A stretch of 24,658 nucleotides of DNA from a virus, in the IMG/VR virus record IMGVR_UViG_3300005525_000795, positions 1 through 24,658 of that record, one strand, 5' to 3'. Shown piece by piece: positions 7,065-13,698 of this stretch. The position numbers and the translations under genes are program-made. Within the stretch, counting starts at the first letter, position 1. Each line of letters starts with the position of its first letter. The notes below the pieces were generated by a model. That model was not told the DNA's origin, did not search any database, and saw only the letters and a program-made list of their open reading frames with translations.

Positions 7065-8123
7065 ATGTCTAGTTTCAACCCGGTCAACGTAACGAACCCG
7101 AACCTCTCGGGTTCCGACCCGATTGGTCAACTCCGCGATCAGATGGCAAACGATGTCATCTCGATGTACGCAAACAAGGCTTCTCTCTACACCGCCGGCC
7201 TGACCGTAAGCAAGCCCGCAAGCAACGGCGAGAAGTCCGTGGCGTTCGTCCGCTACGGTCGTACAGCACACAACCCCGCGAACAAGGCCGTTACGGGCGT
7301 TCCGGTCGATCAGCGTCCGGCACCGCAGGACACGGTTCTTGTGCCCGTCGTCCCATCCGAGTGGCAGCGCGCCGCGATTGACCAGGAAATCAATCTCGAC
7401 ACCGCTATCCCGATCATCCAGCCCCACACGCAGGCGACGTTCTCGAACATGATGGAGCAGTGGGACCGTCGGTTCCTCCGCACCCTCACGCTCAACTCGC
7501 AGGCGGCTGCGGTGTCGGGCATCAGTTCGGCCCCGGCTTCAGTAACTATCACTTCTGGCGGCGCAACACAGGTATCGACTTTCTGCCCGATCACCACGGC
7601 GGGCGGCGACGCGCTGCTGACAAAGATTGCAGAACTCAGGCTTGCCATGATCGACCTCGAAGAGGGCCTTGACGAAGGCAGCCTGCGGCTGATTGTCCGT
7701 CCTGCGGTTCTGGCATCTATCCGCCAGAGCAACAGGTTCATGTCGCGCGACTACAACAGCGAGGCAAACGTCCCCGCTGCATACGTCGGTCAGATCGAAG
7801 GGATGCAGGTTCTTTCGGTCCACGAATCGCTGTGGCCCAAGACCAACATCACGATCGGCACCGGCACGGCGAACGACACGGACAGCAACTACCTTGTTGA
7901 CGCTCGGTTCGCCAGCACCGCAGGCGCGCCCGGCCTGTTCATTGTTGCTGTTGGCAACGACGCCGGTCCCGTCGCTGAGAGCAGCGCACCGAACCGCCAG
8001 GGCCTTGAAATCCGTCCGTACTTCGACGACAAGACCGACACGGTGTTCATCCAGACCCGCCAGCGTTACTGCATGCGCCGCTTCGTTCCTTCCCGCTCCG
8101 GCGTTCTCTGGTTCAAGGGCTAA
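7065..8123 (+). CDS. major capsid protein, T7 gp10-like (HK97 fold)
   Basis: The 352-residue protein should form the icosahedral shell; T7 gp10A has 344 residues. The ATG at 7065 is preceded by AAGGAAA. Features typical of the family are the N-terminal helix that starts after residue 20 (QLRDQMANDVISMYANKASLY), the E-loop-like region with GEKSVAFVRYGRT, an A-domain segment LRLIVRPAVLASIRQSNRFMSRDYNSE, and the GQIEGMQVLSVHESLWP strand region. The gene follows scaffold and coiled-coil genes and has its own leader. It ends in FKG then TAA, and no slippery site for a gp10B-like extension was seen. With the next gene it lies between two strong terminators, which suggests a separately dosed, abundant transcript. 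Confidence 0.93.
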   Translation: MSSFNPVNVTNPNLSGSDPIGQLRDQMANDVISMYANKASLYTAGLTVSKPASNGEKSVAFVRYGRTAHNPANKAVTGVPVDQRPAPQDTVLVPVVPSEWQRAAIDQEINLDTAIPIIQPHTQATFSNMMEQWDRRFLRTLTLNSQAAAVSGISSAPASVTITSGGATQVSTFCPITTAGGDALLTKIAELRLAMIDLEEGLDEGSLRLIVRPAVLASIRQSNRFMSRDYNSEANVPAAYVGQIEGMQVLSVHESLWPKTNITIGTGTANDTDSNYLVDARFASTAGAPGLFIVAVGNDAGPVAESSAPNRQGLEIRPYFDDKTDTVFIQTRQRYCMRRFVPSRSGVLWFKG

Positions 8124-8170
8124 TCCAAGTCTCGTTGCTGTCGTTTTCTTTTCACCCATCAAACACACCA

Positions 8171-8184
8171 CCGCCACAAGGCGG
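8171..8184 (+). promoter_or_regulatory. small hairpin just before the ribosome site of the 151-aa gene
   Basis: CCGCC (8171-8175) and GGCGG (8180-8184) pair around ACAA, three bases before the GGAGA ribosome site at 8188-8192. There is no U-run. It may tune translation of the next gene relative to the capsid, or insulate the two cistrons. This is inferred from position. Confidence 0.35.
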
Positions 8185-8198
8185 AATGGAGATATCCC

Positions 8199-8654
8199 AT
8201 GTCTATTGGTAATGCTTACACCCCGACCGATCGGGTCGTGGATGCGAACGGTCAGTCGATCCTCGGTGCGGATGGTCGCCCCGACGTTACTCAGGTGGTT
8301 CAGGTAACTCGCGTCAAGAACGGCGTTCGTCCCGGCACGGCACCGAACCAAGTCGCGTACTTGGACGAGGTTTACTCTGTCCCCACTGGTTGCGGATTTG
8401 TTGTCGTTCGGCACTTTTCCCAGACAGCCGCACAGTTGGCAGCCGGAACTCAAACCTTCTCACACGCCGAGTTGGTGTTTCCGGTCTATACAAACACCAC
8501 GACCCTGAACGCGGGCGTTGGTGGCGATACCACCGCCCGCCTCAACATCAACATGCCGATCGGCACTCGCGCCACTACTACTGACGGCGAGGTTCACGTC
8601 AAAGTTGCCGAAACCTCAACGCCGTTCGTTGTCGTCGGCGCGCAGATCACCTAA
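8199..8654 (+). CDS. probable head decoration or minor virion protein (151 aa)
   Basis: The ATG at 8199 has a GGAGA site seven bases upstream. The product is rich in Thr, Val and Gly, has no signal peptide or membrane segment, and alternates in the way of a beta sandwich (GCGFVVVRHFSQT, HAELVFPVYTNTTTLNAGVGGDTTARLNINMPIGT, GEVHVKVAETSTPFVVVGAQIT). It is the only gene sharing the interval between the two terminators with the capsid gene, so it is likely made in similar amounts. This suggests a capsid-decorating protein. No family is recognised, and a head fibre or other structural role is equally possible. Confidence 0.75.
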   Translation: MSIGNAYTPTDRVVDANGQSILGADGRPDVTQVVQVTRVKNGVRPGTAPNQVAYLDEVYSVPTGCGFVVVRHFSQTAAQLAAGTQTFSHAELVFPVYTNTTTLNAGVGGDTTARLNINMPIGTRATTTDGEVHVKVAETSTPFVVVGAQIT

Positions 8655-8673
8655 CCCCCTCTACCTCCTCCTG

Positions 8674-8715
8674 CCCGCCAGCGTGCGAAAGTGCGCGGCG
8701 GGTTTTGTCTCGTTT
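8674..8715 (+). terminator. strong intrinsic terminator after the capsid/decoration cistrons
   Basis: CCCGCC (8674-8679) pairs with GGCGGG (8697-8702), and after a bulged A the inner stem GCGTGC (8681-8686) pairs with GTGCGC (8691-8696) with two G-U pairs, closed by a GAAA (GNRA) tetraloop. TTTTGTCTCGTTT follows from 8703. The location after the capsid region matches T7 terminator T-phi, which follows gene 10. It starts 20 bases after the stop of the 151-aa gene. Confidence 0.85.
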
Positions 8716-8733
8716 ACTACCCGGAGTATCAGA

Positions 8734-8955
8734 ATGTCAATCAGCGACGTTGGCGTGCTTGTAACACTGATTGTTACCGGCGCAGGCATGGTCTACAAAC
8801 TCGGACAGATTCACCAATCCAGCCAAGCGATTGGAGATCAAGTAAAGAACCTTGGCAGCAAACTCGAAGAGTTGATGGGAAAACACGACGCGATCGCATC
8901 TCGTCTGGCTCGGGTCGAGGCGTGGCACGAGGCCCAGAACCAACGGACGCGCTGA
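8734..8955 (+). CDS. small membrane protein with coiled coil (73 aa)
   Basis: The ATG at 8734 is chosen because a GGAG site lies at 8723-8726; the frame is open further upstream but would run through the terminator. Residues about 6-22 (VGVLVTLIVTGAGMVYK) form one membrane segment near the N-terminus. Residues about 30-65 form a coiled coil with heptad-like spacing (IGDQVKNLGSKLEELMGKHDAIASRLARVEAW). One N-terminal membrane anchor followed by a coiled coil is the layout of inner-membrane spanins (i-spanins), although this one is short. Some holin-like and haemolysin XhlA-like proteins are alternatives. No endolysin is visible in the window, so a lysis role rests on topology alone. Confidence 0.75.
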   Translation: MSISDVGVLVTLIVTGAGMVYKLGQIHQSSQAIGDQVKNLGSKLEELMGKHDAIASRLARVEAWHEAQNQRTR

Positions 8956-8991
8956 TCGACAGCACCACACAAGCACTCGAAGGAACACACC

Positions 8992-9522
8992 ATGATTAGG
9001 ACCGTTGGCGATAGCCGAACCCTGCAACCTGTCAGGAACAACCACGCGAACGCGCTGCCCAGCACAAATGCTGACGGCACGCTTGTTGGCATCCAAGCAG
9101 ACCAAAATGCCTTTGGCATGTGGACAGTCGCGGATATCCCACAACTGTCCGGCATTGAGATCGTGCCGATGGTTACTGCTGCTAAGTCAACAACGTTTGC
9201 GGTGTATGCCTCTATCCCGATTGCTGGAGCATCGGGCAACTTTACCTACCAGCGTATTTGCACGTTTACCGCAACACCTCCAACAGTTTCGCCACAGGCC
9301 GCTGGATACGCAACAACGGCACTTGGGCAATCCCTGAACTACTGCACAATCTCGCTATTGGTCAACGAGACGGGCAACGCAGCCGCCGTTCTTTTGGCTG
9401 GTCCTACTGGTCAGCAGTCGGTCCTCATCGACCCACAGGACTACGACAACCTCGTGATTATGTCTAGGGGCGCAGACTCGGGCACCTTCACCTCGATCTG
9501 GACCCGTCAGTTGAACGTCTAA
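8992..9522 (+). CDS. beta-rich hypothetical virion protein (176 aa)
   Basis: The ATG at 8992 has a GAAGGAA site at 8979-8985. The spacer AAGGAA-CACACC before the ATG is almost the same as that before the capsid gene. The product lacks a signal peptide and has a beta-strand-rich pattern with many Thr, Ala and Gly (SGIEIVPMVTAAKSTTFAVYASIPIAG, TISLLVNETGNAAAVLLAGP, YDNLVIMSRGADSGTFTSIW). It lies between the small membrane protein and another beta-rich gene that leads to the tailspike, so a virion appendage or adaptor role is plausible. No family is recognised. Confidence 0.75.
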   Translation: MIRTVGDSRTLQPVRNNHANALPSTNADGTLVGIQADQNAFGMWTVADIPQLSGIEIVPMVTAAKSTTFAVYASIPIAGASGNFTYQRICTFTATPPTVSPQAAGYATTALGQSLNYCTISLLVNETGNAAAVLLAGPTGQQSVLIDPQDYDNLVIMSRGADSGTFTSIWTRQLNV

Positions 9523-9546
9523 CCGCACCGACAGGTAGGAAAAACC

Positions 9547-10269
9547 ATGAGCAGAAAACGCTTTGGACTTGGAACAAGGGTCAGCCTATCCGGAATAACT
9601 GGCGACGCGATACCGACGTTGCAAATACGCGGCGCGAACCAGACCGCGCCGGTGGTAAGTGTTGACTCAACGTCGTTCCCGCAAGACGCGACGGTCTTCT
9701 TGCAAGTCCGCGTAAACGGCACGCGCCTTATTGAGTGCTCTGGCAATCAGACAATGTTTTTGGGACCGTTTGCCGTGAACGGGAACAGTGAGTGGTTACA
9801 ATCCACTGGCAGGTTTATTGCTACTAACTCGACCTCTGGCCAAGGCCCCACAATCCCACAGATCAACGTTTACGCAACGGGATCGCATACTGCTCTGGCT
9901 TATCGGTTGCATCACGGTGTAACTGGTGATTTTACAACGCAAAATCCTACCGGAACCTTTCAGTGGGGCATCAACTCTGCCAACGGTGGGTTACACGCCC
10001 GGTTTGCAACGACCGCGACTTCGGGCACTGCAACGCGCGGGACGGTCGCTCTGACCGCTGGCACCGTTACCGTTACAAACACCTACGTTGCCACGGGCGA
10101 TCGCGTAATCATCAGTTTTGTAACTGGCAGCGGCACGCTGTCAAGCCAGTACGAGTGTACGGCTATTGTAAACCTGACCAGTTTTACGATTACCGGGAAA
10201 CTCGCTACAAACCTCATCAACGTCGCAGACAACTCGACGGTTTATTGGGAAATCATCCGCCCCGCCTAA
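9547..10269 (+). CDS. appendage protein with C-terminal fibre-type beta domain (240 aa)
   Basis: The ATG at 9547 follows a TAGGAAAA ribosome site. Residues 1-135 are beta-rich and unrecognised. From about residue 165 the sequence GTVALTAGTVTVTNTYVATG, followed by RVIISFVTG and ending STVYWEIIRPA, matches a recurrent C-terminal module of phage fibres and appendages: a GT-x-T-L-x-x-G-x-V-x-V strand pair, a short T-x-S-R-V-x-x-S strand and a final VYWxII strand. This family knowledge is remembered, not searched. Its place directly before the tailspike fits a short fibre, a head fibre or a spike adaptor. Confidence 0.78.
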   Translation: MSRKRFGLGTRVSLSGITGDAIPTLQIRGANQTAPVVSVDSTSFPQDATVFLQVRVNGTRLIECSGNQTMFLGPFAVNGNSEWLQSTGRFIATNSTSGQGPTIPQINVYATGSHTALAYRLHHGVTGDFTTQNPTGTFQWGINSANGGLHARFATTATSGTATRGTVALTAGTVTVTNTYVATGDRVIISFVTGSGTLSSQYECTAIVNLTSFTITGKLATNLINVADNSTVYWEIIRPA

Positions 10270-10299
10270 ACCACCACCCCTCACCAAAGAAAGCCACTT

Positions 10300-12117
10300 A
10301 TGCCCCAACCCATGCTCTCGGTTCTGCTCTCCGCAAACACCGTCATCTTGGCCAGTATGCTCGGACTCAAGACCGACCTCAGCGCACAAACGCAGGCAGC
10401 TAACACGCAGGCGGTCCAAGACGTACTGGACAACCTCAACAAACTCGGCGGCGGGACGCTGTTCTTCGACCAGCCGGGCACGTACACCGTCGGGCCGGAA
10501 AGGTGTAACACACCGGGCACACCCAACTACCGCGTCAACTCCTCTCTGGTGATCTATTCCAACACGACGATCGAGGGGGTCAACGGCGTAACGCTGCGCC
10601 GGGCCAACAAATCCAACTGCTACTTCCTGCGCAACAACCTGGCCGGGGACTCGACGCTGCGGGATAAGAATATCACAATCCGCAATATCAACTTTGACTT
10701 CAACCATACCGACGGAACGGGCGGCAACTCGAATGCGCAAGGTCCAACCCCTCGCGGTGCTGGGTTCTGGTGGGATGACGGCATCTGGTTTGACCGCGTG
10801 GACGTCCTGACGATTACAGACGGGACGTACGTGCGGGCCGCCAAGTACCTGATCTGGATTACCAACTGCACCGATGGGTACTACGCCCGCCTAAGAATGA
10901 CGAACACCAACTCCGACGGCCTCCACTTTGGGGCTGGGTGCTGGCGGCACCGCACCGACAACATCTACGCAAAGGTCCACGATAACGCTCTGCCGATCAT
11001 TGTCAACGAGGGAGCATATCGCAGCACAGTCAGCAACCAGTTCTGCCAGTCCCCCACGGGCAGTTCGGGCGAGTTTGTGTTTACCAACACCGTGCTGGAT
11101 AACTGCTTTGAGGCATTCCGGTTTGCTGGTTCTACCGGCAACACGATCAGCAACGTGCTTATTGACGGCGTTACGGGCACGTCCTCAACAGGAACCTGGT
11201 GGTCTATCCGCGATGACAACGCCGACGTAGGCAACGGCACGCCTGCGGGGATCATCGGCGGGACGCACACCGGGATCATCATCCGCAACGCCAGCGTGGT
11301 CTGCCCGGTAGCCAACTACACCGGCGGGATCAGTGCGATAAACTGCAAAGACATCACGCTTGAAAATATCCATACCGCGCCCGACAACGATCTGTTGATG
11401 ATGTTCCCCGCCGTGGCGGGGATGGACTTCATCAAGATCGTCAACTGCTCGGCGGCGCGGGCGTGGCGCGGGTGGGTAACGCTCAGCGGGACAATCGACC
11501 AGGTATCCGAAACAGGCTCTAACGTGCGGCTTGGTCCAGATGGCCGGCTGGTCCAGTGTGCGGCTGACGCCGTCAACGGCGTGCCGGTTCCTTGCGCGAT
11601 CGGCGGTATCTCTGTCTCGGGCGGGGCCGTTACTCTCGCGCCTGGGTCCGCTCACAGCAGCGATTTTATCTTCCGCACCGATCCGGGCGTGGTTGTCAGT
11701 CGTGGCGTGTCTTGCACAAAGGACGTGAGCGGTGTAAGCGGCATCATCGACGCGCAGCACACATCCGAGATCGCGTTCAGGTTGCCCTTCCTTTGGGCGG
11801 GCGATAGTGGTGCAACTTCGCACGTCATTTACCAGCGGAACCCAAACAGCAAGTCGTACATCGACGCGACCGGGCTTGTCTACAAGGACTGGAGCAAGTT
11901 CAACGATCGCGGACTCGTTGGCGATGTAACCGGGACCGGGTATGTTCGGGTCAACGGAAACATCCGTATTCGGGGGAGACATGTTATTGCTGGCCAACCG
12001 CCTTCCGCGTCGGTCATCAACGGGGACAGTTTCTACAACACCGACACAAGCGGACTTGCGCCGTTTACGGCTGTTGGAAGGTATGTCCACAAAGGCGGGG
12101 CGTGGGTCGCCGCCTGA
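10300..12117 (+). CDS. tailspike with pectate-lyase-like right-handed beta-helix
   Basis: The 605-residue protein probably binds and cleaves host surface polysaccharide. After about 40 residues comes the typical entry to a beta-helix (QDVLDNLNKLGGGTLFFDQPGTYTV). Repeating short strands follow (VIYSNTTIEGVNGVTLRRA, NITIRNINFDF, LTITDGTYV, IYAKVHDNALPIIV). NSDGLH with D206 and VHDNAL with D228 stand where GH28 and pectate-lyase-type proteins often keep acidic active-site residues, so enzymatic activity is possible but not shown. The C-terminal 100 residues look like a separate trimerisation or binding domain. The ribosome site AAAGAAAG is weak. In T7 the fibre gene follows gene 16, whereas here the spike sits between head and tail genes. 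There is no N-terminal gp17-like anchor that I recognise. Confidence 0.87.
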   Translation: MPQPMLSVLLSANTVILASMLGLKTDLSAQTQAANTQAVQDVLDNLNKLGGGTLFFDQPGTYTVGPERCNTPGTPNYRVNSSLVIYSNTTIEGVNGVTLRRANKSNCYFLRNNLAGDSTLRDKNITIRNINFDFNHTDGTGGNSNAQGPTPRGAGFWWDDGIWFDRVDVLTITDGTYVRAAKYLIWITNCTDGYYARLRMTNTNSDGLHFGAGCWRHRTDNIYAKVHDNALPIIVNEGAYRSTVSNQFCQSPTGSSGEFVFTNTVLDNCFEAFRFAGSTGNTISNVLIDGVTGTSSTGTWWSIRDDNADVGNGTPAGIIGGTHTGIIIRNASVVCPVANYTGGISAINCKDITLENIHTAPDNDLLMMFPAVAGMDFIKIVNCSAARAWRGWVTLSGTIDQVSETGSNVRLGPDGRLVQCAADAVNGVPVPCAIGGISVSGGAVTLAPGSAHSSDFIFRTDPGVVVSRGVSCTKDVSGVSGIIDAQHTSEIAFRLPFLWAGDSGATSHVIYQRNPNSKSYIDATGLVYKDWSKFNDRGLVGDVTGTGYVRVNGNIRIRGRHVIAGQPPSASVINGDSFYNTDTSGLAPFTAVGRYVHKGGAWVAA

Positions 12118-12228
12118 CGTGCGGTCGTTCACGATCACGCCGCGCCGGCTTTGCCTCAAAGGTTGTGTTAGACGTTTCGATTGCGACGGAATAACTACTT
12201 GGCGTTCGGTAGCACAAGGAGATTTACC

Positions 12229-13002
12229 ATGAGAACCAAGCGCGATAATCTAAGGTCTGCACTGTTCTTTATCCTCGGATTTGCTCTAGTGCAAGCACTG
12301 TTTCTGCTCACGGGCTGCTCGCCACCGACGGTCGATAGCCCGTTCACCGGCAAGCCCGTAACCGGCGATCAACTGCTGGCCCAGGTCGCCAAGGCCGAGG
12401 CGCAGGTGGTCAAAGAGGAAGCAGAAGACAAGGCGAAGGCCGAGGCTGCTGTCCGCGCCGCGACGGCCAAGGCTGAGGCTGAGGTCAGGCGCATCACCGC
12501 TCAGACCAAAGTGGATCAGGCCAAGCGCGAGGAACAACTGGCCGACGTTGTTGCGGCGGCGGCTGTCAACACGGAGAACATCATGGCCGAGTTCGCGGCC
12601 TCGCGTGCGATCCGAAAGGCCGCAAGCGAAGCACTGAACGCGCAGAAGGAAGATGCTTTTGCGGTCTTGCAAGCCGAGGATGCCAAGCGTATGGCGTGGG
12701 CCAACTTCGGCGGGAACATCCCCATTGTAAAGCAGTTGGCCGCGTCGGCTGGTTTCGACACAAGCACGCTCGCCGGGCTTCTTATCGGCGGCGGCGGGGG
12801 TGTCGCTTGGCAAAACAGCCGGTCCCGCAAACGCGAGAATGAGGCGAAAGAAGCGTCTCGCAAGCGCGAGGACGATTTGTGGGATGAGGCCACCGCCAAA
12901 GCGAAGGCGGAAGCGGACGCACAGCGGGCACGAGCCGATGGACTTCAGGCCCAACTTCTTGCCTTGATGACACCGCCCCCAGCCGTTGCACCCAAAGGGT
13001 AA
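12229..13002 (+). CDS. lipoprotein with long helical region and second hydrophobic segment; possible unimolecular spanin
   Basis: The ATG at 12229 is chosen over an upstream TTG because AAGGAGAT lies at 12216-12223 and the N-terminus becomes a proper lipoprotein signal: basic MRTKRDNLR, a hydrophobic stretch, then the lipobox LTGC with Cys30. Residues 45-175 are Ala/Glu/Lys/Arg-rich and helical or coiled. Residues about 178-194 form a second hydrophobic, glycine-rich segment (LAGLLIGGGGGVAW), followed by a basic stop-transfer-like SRSRKREN and another coiled coil. A lipid anchor plus a membrane segment in one protein is the plan of u-spanins, which fuse the inner and outer membranes at lysis. 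Here, however, the membrane segment is internal. Alternatively it is an envelope-associated virion protein. The gene lies between the spike and the gp11-like gene. Confidence 0.8.
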   Translation: MRTKRDNLRSALFFILGFALVQALFLLTGCSPPTVDSPFTGKPVTGDQLLAQVAKAEAQVVKEEAEDKAKAEAAVRAATAKAEAEVRRITAQTKVDQAKREEQLADVVAAAAVNTENIMAEFAASRAIRKAASEALNAQKEDAFAVLQAEDAKRMAWANFGGNIPIVKQLAASAGFDTSTLAGLLIGGGGGVAWQNSRSRKRENEAKEASRKREDDLWDEATAKAKAEADAQRARADGLQAQLLALMTPPPAVAPKG

Positions 13003-13005
13003 ACC

Positions 13006-13698
13006 ATGACCACACTCGAAGGCGTAAACACCATCCTTCGCGGCGTGGGAATCGACCCGGTTGCTTCCATCCCCACACCCGGCACGGGTGATATCGACAC
13101 CGACCGGGCTTCGGTCCAGTTCGCACGCTCCCTGACCCAGATTCAGCGCGGGGAGTACCAGCCCGAGATTCGCTGGGCTACCCATTCGATTGTCGTCTCG
13201 TCCTACACCGGCAACCCGATCAACGGCGAGATCGTCAATCAGACGACCAGCGGGGCGACGGCAATCCTGCACTACTTCACGGGCGGCAAGGCTTGGCTGG
13301 TGGTGCAGACGGGCACGCTGGCGGGGACCGATAACCTGACGGGCCAAACCTCGGCTGCGGTGCTGACGACCGGGGCGTTGACCGCGCTCCCACAGATGGG
13401 CGTGGCCGATTGGGCGATTGACGCACTCCCGCCTGCGATGGCCGAGTACGTTGCGGCCCACGCTGCAACCCGGTATCAACAGGCGTGGAAGCGTGGCCGG
13501 ATCGACGACCAGTTTCTTTCGCGTCTAGAGGCCGAGGCCCGGCAGGCGTTCATGTTCGAGGACAACCTTATCGGACGCTGGACCCAACTCTACACCGCGC
13601 ACCAGTTGAACCTCCGCGATGCCGGTATCCCCGGTCGGTGGGGTTCGTCTAACGCTCGGCTCGGTCTCAGTGGCCGGTCAACTACTTGGGAGGATTGA
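13006..13698 (+). CDS. tail tubular protein A / adaptor, T7 gp11-like, with inserted beta domain
   Basis: The 230-residue protein should form the adaptor ring below the portal. T7 gp11 has 196 residues. The N-terminal TTLEGVNTILRGVGIDPV, and the C-terminal helices PPAMAEYVAAHAATRYQQAWKRGR followed by FLSRLEAEARQAFM, match the gp11 pattern of two helical blocks. Between them, residues about 62-123 are an extra beta-rich piece (GEIVNQTTSGATAIL, AWLVVQTGTLAGTDNLTGQTSAAVL) of a kind seen in other phage structural proteins. The start is three bases after the lipoprotein stop, and its TGA overlaps the next ATG by one base (TGATG), coupling it to the nozzle gene. Confidence 0.9.
   Translation: MTTLEGVNTILRGVGIDPVASIPTPGTGDIDTDRASVQFARSLTQIQRGEYQPEIRWATHSIVVSSYTGNPINGEIVNQTTSGATAILHYFTGGKAWLVVQTGTLAGTDNLTGQTSAAVLTTGALTALPQMGVADWAIDALPPAMAEYVAAHAATRYQQAWKRGRIDDQFLSRLEAEARQAFMFEDNLIGRWTQLYTAHQLNLRDAGIPGRWGSSNARLGLSGRSTTWED

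Noticed and set aside
8060-8198. Programmed frameshift giving an extended capsid protein, as in T7 gp10B
   Set aside because: No slippery heptamer is visible near the capsid stop, and the downstream sequence has its own ribosome site and start for the next gene.
7539-8453. A 304-codon minus-strand open frame across the capsid and decoration genes
   Set aside because: It is a shadow of the plus-strand genes: it runs through the spacer between them and shows no family pattern.
8518-8733. An upstream extension of the small membrane protein to position 8518
   Set aside because: It would overlap the decoration gene and run through the terminator hairpin. The ATG at 8734 has its own ribosome site and gives a sensible N-terminal membrane segment.
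12118-12228. A gene or promoter in the 111-base gap between the tailspike and the lipoprotein
   Set aside because: No frame has both a start with a ribosome site and meaningful length, and no -35/-10 pair or repeated element shared with other gaps could be found. Only the lipoprotein ribosome site is supported.
12286-13479. A 397-codon open frame on the minus strand across the lipoprotein and gp11-like genes
   Set aside because: It is antisense to two well-supported genes, crosses their boundary, has no ribosome site and has Arg/Gly-rich composition typical of the complement of GC-rich genes.
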